64,000 nucleotides of DNA, from NCBI GenBank assembly GCA_003169695.1, contig PNAS01000021.1:11861-75860 (forward strand). The letters run 5' to 3'. Numbering within the stretch: position 1 is the stretch's first letter; the number at the start of each line of letters is the position of its first letter. Below the pieces are notes generated by a model. It was not told the DNA's origin. It made no database searches and was given only the letters and a program-made list of their open reading frames with translations. Below, one piece after another: positions 41,902-51,270 of the stretch. The translations under genes were made by a program, and so were the position numbers. The DNA is from Spartobacteria bacterium (GTDB lineage Bacteria; Verrucomicrobiota; Verrucomicrobiia; Chthoniobacterales; UBA10450).

Positions 41902-42440
41902 ATGCGCAGCTGCTATCACGTGTATGACAAGGAGCGCGCGCACTTCGTCACCTCCACTACCGTAGCCTGGGCTGCCGATCTTCACTACGGCGTCGCGATG
42001 CGACGTCCTTGTGCAATCGCTCGGCTACTGCCGAGTGCATAAACAGCTGAAGATTCATGGGTGGGTCATTCTCGATTCTCACTTCCATGCGATCCTCTCT
42101 TCGCCCGATCTGCCGCAAGTCATGGCCGATCTAAAACGACACACTGCGCGGCGACTGCTCGAGTTACTGAAGGAGGAGAAAGCCGAATGGCTCTTGAACC
42201 AGCTGCGGTACCATTGTGCTTCGCACAAGAAAGAGAATGAGTATCAGGTTTGGCAGGAGGGGCTTTCACCCGCAATCGATTCCGACAGATGAGATCATGC
42301 TGCAGAAACCGGAATATCTGCATAATAATCCGGTGAAGCGCGGCCTTGTCGCTTCCCCGGAGCATTGGCGATATTCATCCGCGCACGAGTGGCTGCCCGG
42401 AGCGATACAATTGCTCGGATGCGATGACTGGCGGCAATAG
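41902..42440 (+). pseudogene. REP-associated tyrosine transposase (Y1/HUH), frameshifted
   Basis: The gene starts MRSCYHVYDKERAHFVTSTT, then shifts frame near 41971 into LPIFTTASRCDVLVQSLGYC and HGWVILDSHFHAILSSPD (HFH is the HUH metal motif). It shifts again near 42261 (a G run) into GFHPQSIPTDEIMLQKPEYLHNNPVKRGLV and ends WLPGAIQLLGCDDWRQ. All Tnp_Y1 landmarks of the RAYT class are present across the three frames, so it is recent but inactive. Confidence 0.9.
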
Positions 42441-42489
42441 AAGCTCAGCTTCAGAGATAGCGTGCGTCCCCAAGTCCAACTTGGGAACG
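42440..42489. repeat. Right REP palindrome pair of the RAYT element
   Basis: GAAGCTCAGCTTC (42440-42452) and CGTCCCCAAGTCCAACTTGG plus GAACG (42465-42489) mirror the left pair in reverse order, the expected REP/inverse-REP bracket of a RAYT unit. Confidence 0.85.
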
Positions 42490-42571
42490 AGGATCGGAAC
42501 CTTGGGCAAAACGCCGCCAGACCGGAGTCTCGGGCAAATGGCGGAAAGATGAGCTAGTTCGCGGCGGCAGC

Positions 42572-44281
42572 TTAACCGCGATCGGCCGATGCGGCGAGGG
42601 CCACTTGGACACCCGCGATGGCCATGCCGCCTTCACCGACAGCGGCTGCGCAACGTTTCACCGAGCCGGACCGGACATCGCCCGCGGCAAAAACGTTCGG
42701 AAGGCTGGTCTCGAGCGGCCCCGGTTGACGGTTGTTCTCTTTCCAAGCGGGCGAATCCGTCACGTCGGATCCCGTTTTGATAAATCCTTTTTCGTCGCAT
42801 TCGATTTCGCCCGGCAGCCATTCGGTACACGGATTGGCGCCAATCATGGAAAAAATCGCGGGCGTTCGAACAACGCGCCGTTCGCCGGTCTTCGTGTTTT
42901 CCAACTCGGCTTCTTCCAGCGTTTTTCCGCCAGACATTTTGCGAATCTGAGTGCAAAAGAGAATCTCGATGTTCTCTTTCGCTTCCACCCGTCGCGAAAG
43001 ATAGGTCGACATTTTGGAGAGATCGTCGCCGCGGATGACGAGCAACACTTTGTCGGCGCCATCAGAAAGGAACATTGCGGCCTGGCCGGCCGAATTGCCA
43101 CTACCAGCGACGATGACAGTTGCCCCCCGACAAATCTGACCTTCGAGCGCGGTCGCAGCATAATAAACGCCCATGCCTTCAAATTGTTCGCATCGCTCCG
43201 CATCCAATCGGCGGTAATTCGCGCCGGTCGCGATCAGGACGCTCTTCGCTCGCAGCACGGCCGAGCAACCATCGACTTGAAGACAGGCGGCGTATTCATC
43301 GGCGCCGTCGTAATGGAGGGAGAGCGCCTGTGCCGGCGTGGAAAATTTCGCACCGAACCGATAGGCCTGAAGCTGGGCGAGCCAGGTCAAATCGCCACCA
43401 CTGATCCCGGTCGGGAAACCAAAAAAGTTTTCGATCAAAGAGGAGGAACCAGCCTGGCCGCCCGGAGCATAACTTTCCAGCACGACTGTTTTTAATCCTT
43501 CGGAGGCGGCATAAACGGCCGCGGCAAGACCCGCCGGACCTGCGCCGACGATAGCCAGGTCCGACATGATTTCGGTTTCGTCCTCGAACGCGAGTGGACG
43601 AAGCAACCCCACCACTTGCGCGACTTCGCGTAATGAAGGTCTACGCAAAGGAGCGCCTCCCGGCGTAATCAGCGCGGGCAAATCGCGACTGGTCAGGTGC
43701 AGACGTTTGCCCAGGAACTGTCCCTGTTCGCTCTCAAAGTCGATGAGCCGATGCGGGATATGATTCTTGTCGAGGAAATCATCGAGCTGATGTCCTTCGC
43801 GGGCGTCGCGCGCCGCGAGAACGCGCAACCCGGCAAATTCCGGATCGCGTCGCAGCCGGCGGCGACGCATGATGAGTGCATTCACGATGGTCCCGCTGAC
43901 ACCGGGCAATTCGGCAAACGCGCGCCGAAGTTTAGCCGCAGGCACGTAAAGTATCTCGCATGCCGGTGAGGTCACACGCGCGCTGGCCAGGGCTGACGTG
44001 CCCTGTAACATGGCGACGTCGCCGACGAAGTCGCGCTCGCGTGCGGTGGCGAGAATTTGTTCGGTCCCATCGCGCTGCTCGAAGGCCTGGATCTCGCCGC
44101 GCAAGACAATGGTCAGGCCAAGATCGCGCTGCCCGGCCTTGTAAACCAGCTCACCCTGCTTCAGGACGCGTCGTTCCGCCAATGGCTCCAGCAGAGAAAG
44201 CTGGTGATCGTCCAGCTTCGGGAAGGCGATACTTTCCGTGTCGCGATAGAACTGTTCGTCTCGCTGTTCGTCGGGCGTCAC
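42572..44281 (-). CDS. cNMP-binding domain fused to a thioredoxin-reductase-like flavoprotein
   Basis: 569 residues. The N-terminal part (about 15-140) is a cyclic-nucleotide-binding fold (ILATARERDFVGDVAMLQGTSALASARV). A short thioredoxin-like linker follows, then a pyridine-nucleotide disulfide reductase region from about 240: DLAIVGAGPAGLAAAVYAASEG, GGQAGSSSLIENFFGFP, VIVAGSGNSAGQAAMFL and FAAGDVRSGSVKRCAAAVGEG. The redox CxxC of true thioredoxin reductase is absent; the site reads GVYYAATALEGQICRG. This matches a known but uncharacterised subgroup. It stands alone between mobile-element remnants. Confidence 0.88.
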   Translation of the reverse strand: MTPDEQRDEQFYRDTESIAFPKLDDHQLSLLEPLAERRVLKQGELVYKAGQRDLGLTIVLRGEIQAFEQRDGTEQILATARERDFVGDVAMLQGTSALASARVTSPACEILYVPAAKLRRAFAELPGVSGTIVNALIMRRRRLRRDPEFAGLRVLAARDAREGHQLDDFLDKNHIPHRLIDFESEQGQFLGKRLHLTSRDLPALITPGGAPLRRPSLREVAQVVGLLRPLAFEDETEIMSDLAIVGAGPAGLAAAVYAASEGLKTVVLESYAPGGQAGSSSLIENFFGFPTGISGGDLTWLAQLQAYRFGAKFSTPAQALSLHYDGADEYAACLQVDGCSAVLRAKSVLIATGANYRRLDAERCEQFEGMGVYYAATALEGQICRGATVIVAGSGNSAGQAAMFLSDGADKVLLVIRGDDLSKMSTYLSRRVEAKENIEILFCTQIRKMSGGKTLEEAELENTKTGERRVVRTPAIFSMIGANPCTEWLPGEIECDEKGFIKTGSDVTDSPAWKENNRQPGPLETSLPNVFAAGDVRSGSVKRCAAAVGEGGMAIAGVQVALAASADRG

Positions 44282-44396
44282 TTCCAGGACTTTACGCGCG
44301 GGAACGCGCGGTCAAAACGCGAAGATTCCGGTAACGAAAGAGCGATTGGGCAGCGGAGGATGGGGTCGCGCCTAAAACATTTTAACATTCAATCCG

Positions 44397-44533
44397 GTGA
44401 GCAGCAACGTTACCGACGGTGGCATTGGACCATCGCTTACCGGTTTCGGCATTAGCGACGCGCTGACCGACCCAACACTTGAGCTGCGCGACGGCAGCGG
44501 CGCGTTGCTCACGGACAATGATGATTGGCGGAG
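44397..44533 (+). pseudogene. Fragment of the Chthoniobacter-type C-terminal domain
   Basis: GIGPSLTGFGISDALTDPTL and ELRDGSGALLTDNDDWR match the conserved core of the repeated domain at the end of the secreted protein at 32189 ([20 protein letters not shown], then NNNWQDDP). Only about 40 codons remain, with unrelated sequence on both sides. Confidence 0.75.
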
Positions 44534-44833
44534 CTTCCTGCCGCATTGCGACGATCTTCTCCACTGTCGCCCTGTCGCAGACCAGCAACTTGTTGCCATC
44601 GCCCTGGACGAGCGACTGATGAGCGCCCGGTGTCTTGACCTTCGCCGGCATATGGGCCCCGCAGGATCATCGTCATGGTCCTGGCTCGTAGGAACTCTCG
44701 CGCAGATTCAAATTCTCTTTGAGGGGCGTTCACCGGACTGCATGTCTGGCGCGGTTGAGAGTGAATTTACGAAGGAAAATCGGACAAGACATGCCGAAAC
44801 TTCAGCGGTAGGATACGAGCGAATCAGAGAGCG
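44534..44833. other. Gap without a supported gene
   Basis: Between the domain fragment and the tRNA-Leu half. Frames on both strands are Arg- or Ser-rich shadows; nothing recognised. Confidence 0.4.
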
Positions 44834-44873
44834 ACCAGGGTGGCGAAATTGGCAGACGCGCCAGACTTAGGAT
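44834..44873 (+). pseudogene. 5' half of a tRNA-Leu (TAG), truncated in the anticodon arm
   Basis: ACCAGGG acceptor strand, then TGGCGAAATTGGCAGACGCG and the anticodon stem-loop CCAGA-CTTAGGA (anticodon TAG). The 3' strand of the anticodon stem should be TCTGG but reads TTGCG, and no variable arm, T arm or CCCTGGT acceptor partner follows within several hundred bases. Confidence 0.8.
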
Positions 44874-45129
44874 TGCGAAATCATCGATTTCACAGCATCG
44901 CTTTTCGTTGCAAAACGAAGCGTCTTTACGTAGGAAAAACATCGATTTTGGCGAAATCCGGCAATGCGGCGAATGGCCAGCAGAATGGCGCTCATTCTAG
45001 CACAAATCCTAGCACACTGACGCTCCAGACTTAGCCTGATTCGTGTCCGGTTTCTCCTCGATTGCGATTGAGAGCACCCGCACGAGCAGGAAATTGAGGA
45101 AGCGCGAACCTTGGTTGGCTTGGATTTTG

Positions 45130-47115
45130 GCGAGGCTGCAGCCCCGGTCGATCGGGCTTCGGACCGCAACTTTCACTCGGCTACGATTCCGGCGCAGGTA
45201 ACGGGCCTTTCGGCATTGGCTGGCACCTTTCGCTCCCCTCCATTACGCGCAAGACCGACAAGGGCTTGCCGCGTTATTTTGACTCGAATGATTCAGATGT
45301 TTTCATTCTGTCCGGCGCAGAAGACCTCGTACCACTGCTGGTTCAAAATGGTGTCTCCTGGTTCCGCGAGAGATTGCCAGTTCGCCCCGTGAATGGCGTT
45401 AGTTTCCGAATCGACCGCTACCGTCCGCGAATCGAAGGGCTCTTTGCCCGCATTGAACGCTGGTCAAACGTTGCAGACCCGACCGATGTTCGCTGGCGCT
45501 CGATTTCCAAGGACAACCTCACCACTTGGTATGGAGCGGACGCGACATCCCGTATCGCCGATCCGACTGATCCGAGTCACATCTTCAGCTGGCTCATTTG
45601 CCAAACCCATGACGACAAGGGCAACGTCATGGTTTACGAATACTTAAATGAAGACTCACAGGGAGTCGACCTAGCCCGACCGCAGGAACGCAACCGGTCC
45701 GACGCGGCGCGAATCACCCAACGCTACCTCTGGCGCATTCGTTACGGCAACCGGACATCCTATTTCCCAGATTTCGACCCAGCCAGGCACGCAACGTCGC
45801 TTCCCGGCGACGAGGATTGGATGTTTTCCGTAATCTTGGATTACGAGGAAGGCCGATACCGGACAGTCTCCGCCGCAGGCGACGATCCGGAGATTGTTCA
45901 AATCAATTACGACGCAGCAAAACCGTCGGGCTGGCCGGTCAGACAGGATCCGTTTTCCACCTACCGGTCTGGCTTTGAAGTGCGCACTCAGCGGTTATGC
46001 CGGCGGGCACTCATGTTCCATCACTTTCCTGCCGAACTGAGGACAGCGGCCTGCGTGGTCCGCTCAACGGAATTTAACTATCAAGATGAACCCGTGGGGT
46101 CGTTCATCACTTCAGTTGTGCAGTCGGGTTATGTTCGCCAAACGGAAGGCGTCTACCGAAAGAAGTCCCTTCCGCCGCTGGAGTTTGAATACTCAGCCGC
46201 GGAAATCAGTTCGGTAATTCTCGACGTCGATCCGTCTTCGCTGGAGAATTTGCCAATCGGCCTCGATGGAAGCACCTACGAATGGGTGGATCTCGACGGC
46301 GAAGGTCTCAAGGGGGTCCTCGCAGACACGCCGGGGCCTGGTACTATAAACGCAATCTTAGCGCGCTGCCACAACTGACCGCCTCTGGCTCGTCGGAGGT
46401 CCGCGCGTGCTTTGCTCCCGTTGAGTCGGTGGCACGACTTCCCGCGACCGCTGGTGTCAGCGGACGCCACCACCAGTTCCTCGATCTCGCAGGCGATGGC
46501 AATCTCGACTTGGTGGAGTTCGGCGGACCGACTCCCGGTTTCTACAAGCGCACCCCCGACGAAAATTGGAGATCGTTCGCTCCATTTGGGTCCCTGCCCA
46601 ACCTGCCTTGGGAGGACCCCAATCTGCGTTTCGTCGACCTCACCGGCGACGGGTTTGCCGATGTCCTCATCACAGAGAACAACGTTTTCACGTATTACCG
46701 TTCGCTAGCGGAGGACGGCTTCGACCAAGGAGACCGAGTGAATCAACCGTTCGACGAGGAGACTGGCCCGCGCGTCGTGGTCGCAGACGCCGCTGCATCG
46801 ATTTCTGTTGCTGACATGTCCGGCGACGGTCTTGCAGATCTCGTTCGCATCCGCAATGGCGAAGTCTGTTTCTGTTTATTGGCCAAATCTCGGCTACGGC
46901 CGATTTGGCGGCAAGGTAACGTTGGATAACTCACCGTGGTTCGACCTGCCCGACCAGTTCGACCCCAAGCGTCTCCGCCTCGCCGATATCGACGGCTCGG
47001 GTACGACCGATGTGATTTATCTCGGACGCGACTGTATCACGATCTACCTCAACCTCGCCGGAAACAGCCTGAGTGACGCCGAGCCGCTGGACCTTTTTCC
47101 TCCGGTCGATAATCA
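45130..47115 (+). pseudogene. Decayed TcaC/TcdB-SpvB type toxin-complex gene
   Basis: A truncated central piece of an insecticidal toxin-complex B-subunit (SpvB plus TcdB middle domains). It opens in frame with PGRSGFGPQLSLGYDSGAGN and GPFGIGWHLSLPSITRKTDK, then SNDSDVFILSGAEDLVPLL. Near 46331-46335 a base missing from a G run shifts the frame into GAWYYKRNLSALPQL and FG-GAP repeats (DLAGDGNLDLVEFGG, DLTGDGFADVLI). Near 46868 a small duplication shifts it again into YWPNLGYGRFGGKVTLDNSP. Homology stops after DLFPPVDNHAAVQ near 47110. N- and C-terminal domains and Rhs repeats are missing. Confidence 0.88.
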
Positions 47116-47450
47116 TGCCGCGGTCCAGACCTCGCGGTCGCGATCCCTATCCAGAAAGCTTGTTCTGGGGGGAACAAAACGATTGGGCACCGCGAATCAT
47201 CGGTTTTCGGTGCCAACCGCCGCGCGATCACACTTCCCACATTTCTGGTTGGCGCTTGCCCCGCTGGCCGTCGCTCATCTTGCTCTCGTTAGCTTCGTGT
47301 TCTTGACCGGCTCAAAAGCGCGCACTCCTCTTCCGAATTTTTTTCTTTGCCGCGCGGCATCCATTTGATAAAAGGCCCTCAGGACAAACGTGAGCAGCGC
47401 CAGAGCGAAGCTCTTGAGAAAAGCCTAAACACCCATAAGCCCCCTCCCAA
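47116..47450. other. Gap with toxin-gene tail junction, no gene
   Basis: Unrelated sequence after the toxin remnant. It contains a copy of the dispersed motif at 47250-47290 (GCTGGCCGTCGCTCATCTTG, then CTCTCGTTAG) and the presumed promoter of the next gene. Confidence 0.45.
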
Positions 47451-49091
47451 ATGAAACTAGTTATCTCAGTAATATGTGTCGCGGCTTCATTGTGCTTATT
47501 ATCTCTTGCACTTGGCCAGACGCCAACCCCTTCGACATCGCAGCCGCTTGCACCAGCGACGAACAAGGCTGGACCGGATAGCGAGCCGAATCAATCTCCA
47601 AACACATCAACAAGTCCGCCATCCAAAGACCGCTCTGGTGAAGTAGGCAAACCGGCTTCTGCCTACGCAGCCGAACGAACACTCGCAAACGAACGGGCTG
47701 CCGCGGTAGCCCAGGTTTTGAAGGCGATCGGAGAGTTTCATCAGCAGCACATCGTCTGGGCGGTCCTCTTGGATTTTATTGCGTTCTGCCTCGCTTTCGT
47801 CGTTCTCGCCAACGTCATCGCCAGCTGTGGGAACTACACGTGGTACCCCTTCATAATCCTTACTGTCTGGTCTTGGACGTGGTTCTCGGGGCAAACGGAT
47901 TACTTCTGGGTTTTTGTCCTTGGGATGGCGACAGCCTTGGCCGAAATCATCGGCAAGTTTCCCGATGAGCCGCTGAAGTCGGTTAAGACGGGACACGCTG
48001 TTGCCTATCACGTTTTCAACGGCGCAGTTGCGGTCTTTGCGCTCTATGTCCTGAACCTCTTCACCGCTTACCCGACAGATGCCGGCGGTCATTTAAAGAA
48101 CGTTCTTGCCGCTGGCCTGGGTGCAATGCTGGTGATGCGGTCGAAATTGTTTAACATCAAAGTTCAGGGAGAGGATGTCTCCTTTGGTCCTGAGCAGGTC
48201 GTAAAAATCTTTCTCTCATTCATGGAGGAGGCCATCGATCGAATCCGGGCACGTAATCGCATTAATTTGCTCAAACCGCATGTCGAACTACTGAATTTCA
48301 GCAAACTCACACAATTCAGTGAATACATGAAAACGATGATGCGATCGTCCCAGACTCGCACGATGGAGCAGGAGAAAGCCTTCTTAGCCAATATCACAGC
48401 GATCAACGATTCTACCAACGGAGTCGTGACCGAGAGAAACAAGGCGTTTGCGCTCGGTTTTGTGCTTCTCAATGCGATGGGCGAGAACTTTACGATTGAG
48501 GTGTTTGAGAATATGCCCTCGGATCTGCGGCAGATCGCGCCACCCGCGACGGCAACGCCCACGTTGATCGACAAGCTGTTGTTCAAGGCTTCTTCGCCGG
48601 CCGAGGCTACACAATATTATATGACATACGGAACAGACATGTCAGGTGCGCGTTTTCGAGAGCGCCTCAGGTGGTCCGAAGAGCAGTTTCGTGTAATGCC
48701 AGCCCCGAGTAATGGTGTGCTAAGTAAATATCGAATTATCTTCAACAAGCCGGAGGACGCTCGACGCACCGGCTGTGCAAACATTGTTCCGGACGAAAAT
48801 GAAAACGTCGAGGGTGTCGTGTACACCCTTTCGAAGGATCAGATCCACTTCCTCGATAACCAGGCCCCAGGTTACCAGCGCAAGACAGTGAGCGTAATGG
48901 TCGATAACAAACCTCTGGATGCTGAAGTATATCTGGCTACGACAACTGACGATACACTGACGGCGGATCCGATTGCACTGAACGACGTTATCAAGGGCGC
49001 GGAGGAGCATAAGCTTAGTTCGGCCTACATCGCCAAACTGCAAAAATTCGCTGCTACACAGCACGTGGACGAGAGCACCAGCTCCATTTAG
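47451..49091 (+). CDS. Membrane protein with C-terminal gamma-glutamylcyclotransferase-like domain
   Basis: 546 residues. Signal peptide or first helix (about 1-22), a Pro/Ser/Thr linker, then about four membrane helices (roughly 100-230, including VLLDFIAFCLAFVVLANVI and VFVLGMATALAEIIGKF). A cytosolic helical segment (about 250-380) is followed by a GGCT/AIG2-type barrel: YMTYGTDMSGARFRERL (about 390), LSKYRIIFNKPEDARRTGCA, NENVEGVVYTLSKDQIHFLD, and SSAYIAKLQKF at the end. The catalytic Glu of GGCT (LDxxEG) is replaced: the site reads LDNQAPGYQ. I know no described protein with this layout. It may be a ligand sensor or a transferase on lipid or protein gamma-glutamyl amines. Confidence 0.75.
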   Translation: MKLVISVICVAASLCLLSLALGQTPTPSTSQPLAPATNKAGPDSEPNQSPNTSTSPPSKDRSGEVGKPASAYAAERTLANERAAAVAQVLKAIGEFHQQHIVWAVLLDFIAFCLAFVVLANVIASCGNYTWYPFIILTVWSWTWFSGQTDYFWVFVLGMATALAEIIGKFPDEPLKSVKTGHAVAYHVFNGAVAVFALYVLNLFTAYPTDAGGHLKNVLAAGLGAMLVMRSKLFNIKVQGEDVSFGPEQVVKIFLSFMEEAIDRIRARNRINLLKPHVELLNFSKLTQFSEYMKTMMRSSQTRTMEQEKAFLANITAINDSTNGVVTERNKAFALGFVLLNAMGENFTIEVFENMPSDLRQIAPPATATPTLIDKLLFKASSPAEATQYYMTYGTDMSGARFRERLRWSEEQFRVMPAPSNGVLSKYRIIFNKPEDARRTGCANIVPDENENVEGVVYTLSKDQIHFLDNQAPGYQRKTVSVMVDNKPLDAEVYLATTTDDTLTADPIALNDVIKGAEEHKLSSAYIAKLQKFAATQHVDESTSSI

Positions 49092-49783
49092 GCTTCAAAC
49101 GGCTCATCAGCCTGCTAGCGAATAACGCATACATCACAGCTAGTCCGATAGCTTTCGCCCACGGCGACGGGCTGGCTGAACAGGCTGACTACCTGTTGCG
49201 CGACCACGTTTTCCGATGATTAAAACACCTCCACTTCGATTGGCGCTCGCTGCCGGTAGCCGTCGCTGATCTTATTCTCGTTGATATGGCTGTGTAGTTG
49301 TCAAGGGGCAAAAGCAGGATGGTGCGAGTGTTTGCATCGCTCGGAATTCAAAATAGGAGCGGGTTTGAGGCGGCTGATCAGTCGGGGTGAGTTAGGTTCC
49401 CGGCGGTTGGTGATGCTGATATTCGCGGGCTATCCCGCCGCAAGGCGGGACCTATCCGGCATTCTTTTTATTCACCGCAGCCTTTGTCCGACAGTCTAGA
49501 TGACGCGTGCTCGGGTCGAGCCGCCCTGGGCCAAACCTTAACGCTAAACGAGGGTCGTGGATTGGCTACCGTGATCTACCGCCTCAGATCCGCTCCTTAG
49601 GTATAACTGGGTGAGTTGAGTTACGTTAAGACGTGTCCTCCTGGTTGGTGGTGGTCCGCTGTTTCTCCTTGCCTTCTTAACAAGACGCCGGTCGCGCTTC
49701 CTGGTATCAGTGTTGTGTGCGCAGTAGTTCCCACACAAAACCGCACAACTCCCGGGCTATGGCCACCAGTGCTGCGCGAAGCA
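49092..49783. other. Gap with short repeats, no gene
   Basis: Contains the dispersed motif at 49243-49273 and a small palindrome TCCCGCCGCAAGGCGGGA at 49434-49451. No protein-like frame. Confidence 0.5.
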
Positions 49784-50134
49784 ATGAATAGCGGCTTAGA
49801 GAAGGATCGCGCAGAGAGTGAATCTGTGAGGAATTCTGAGGAATGTCGCCGATCGTTCCCGTGGAAAGAAGTCATGTACCGCGATTATTTTGACCGCCTT
49901 TTCGAGTATTTCTCCCAGAGCAATAATTGCCTGCGAATGGAAATGCTTGAAGCTAACGATTTGGAGCAATTGGGGTATTGGCTTTCCAAAGTGTTAGAAG
50001 AACACAAAGACATTTTCATGCCATTCTTAACGAAGTACAAATATGATCAGGTCTCTGAGCTGTTTGAGAAATTGAACAAAGCCAGGCCACGAGCGCGGAA
50101 AAGGAATTTGGCAAGATCGACAGCGTTGTCTTGA
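49784..50134 (+). CDS. Hypothetical helical protein
   Basis: About 116 residues from the ATG at 49784 (the longer frame upstream is not protein-like). Charged and helical: YFDRLFEYFSQSNNCLRMEMLEANDLEQL and LSKVLEEHKDIFMPFLTKYKYDQVSELFEKLNKA. AT-richer than the surroundings. No family recognised; moderately likely to be real. Confidence 0.5.
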   Translation: MNSGLEKDRAESESVRNSEECRRSFPWKEVMYRDYFDRLFEYFSQSNNCLRMEMLEANDLEQLGYWLSKVLEEHKDIFMPFLTKYKYDQVSELFEKLNKARPRARKRNLARSTALS

Positions 50135-51270
50135 CGCCGGCATTCAGGTTTAACTCGCGATGGCGCGGATGAGCGAACCGCAATGGAAAGACGTTTTCGA
50201 CATGGCGGCGCGTGAATGCCCCTCACGGCTTAGACGGTTGAAGACCGGACGGAGTTCGTGAGCAGGGCGCTGGCGACATGGAGAGCCGATGCGATTGTGG
50301 GGGGCAGGGAGGGACGGCGATTGGGCGAAGAGTTTCCCCGCGGGGGGGGTAAATCGTGGCAAGGACTGCGATGCACACAGCAGGAAAAAGTTTCTTGTGT
50401 TCACAGATATTTTCTGTGGATTTAGGTTGATGGAACCGCCGCGGTCTAGGGGGTGAAGAACGAAACGCGCGGATTGTGAGGGGAGCGGCGTTTTTCTGTC
50501 TAGTGGGAGAATTCCATTCACCCCGGCTAAGCTGCTAGGCGGGTGATGGTTGTACACGCCCTTTTTACCGCAGCCAACGGTTGTGTTCATATTGAATCTA
50601 TACGTTATTTGCGCGGCATTCTTGCTTCCTTGATCCGACGTGAAATCGGCAGCTGAACCGTCCGAGTATTTTTAGCTGACGAAATATATTGCCTTCGCTT
50701 GCGCTAAGTTTCATAAGCGGTCTATGCGTATGAATCGACGGTTCCAGTTCTGGCGCCGCACCCATACGGCACTGAATCAACGCGTTGTGGGAAAGATTTT
50801 TATGTTTGGGATACTCCGGCTATCTGTAGCCTCCTGTTTTTCTGGGGACATTGTCGATGTCAAGACTCCCATCCTCGTTTCTCATTTTTCTCAGAGGATA
50901 AAGGAACCGCTCTGTGTCAGTTACACCCTGTGTAAAGGGGGCGGAGATTGTTCGCGAAGCGGAATGAGGTTCAAGAACGTACCGCAGACCCATAATCTCA
51001 ATCGTGGAGTCAGCGCCACAGCCGGAGTGATCCCCGAATGAATTTCCTTCGAAACGGACAGACACTGGCGCAGCAAGACTTTACACCCGCTAAAGTTGAA
51101 GTGGCTCAATAGCTAGTCTCCGCCTCTGACTTAATCGAATGAGACCAACGGTTGCTGAAATGACATATCCCGACATCAGCGATTTCCTCCAGCACAGGAT
51201 GCAGGTGTCGCACAGATGCCTTTCCCGGTCGACTCTGTGAAGAACCCCTAAACTAAGACGGTAAAGCTAA
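50135..51270. other. 1.1 kb region without a supported gene
   Basis: Long frames exist on both strands but lack plausible starts and look like low-complexity or repeat-derived text (for example SFHCGSLIRAIAS on the minus strand near 50150). No RNA gene recognised. Confidence 0.45.

Noticed and set aside
44834-45034. A frame starting MAKLADAPDLGLRN
   Set aside because: This is the usual false frame over a tRNA-Leu gene, here over the tRNA half; not a protein.
50150-50590. Minus-strand frame of 146 codons
   Set aside because: Pro/Ser/Arg-rich, no start signal and no strand or helix pattern; it looks like repeat-derived intergenic DNA.
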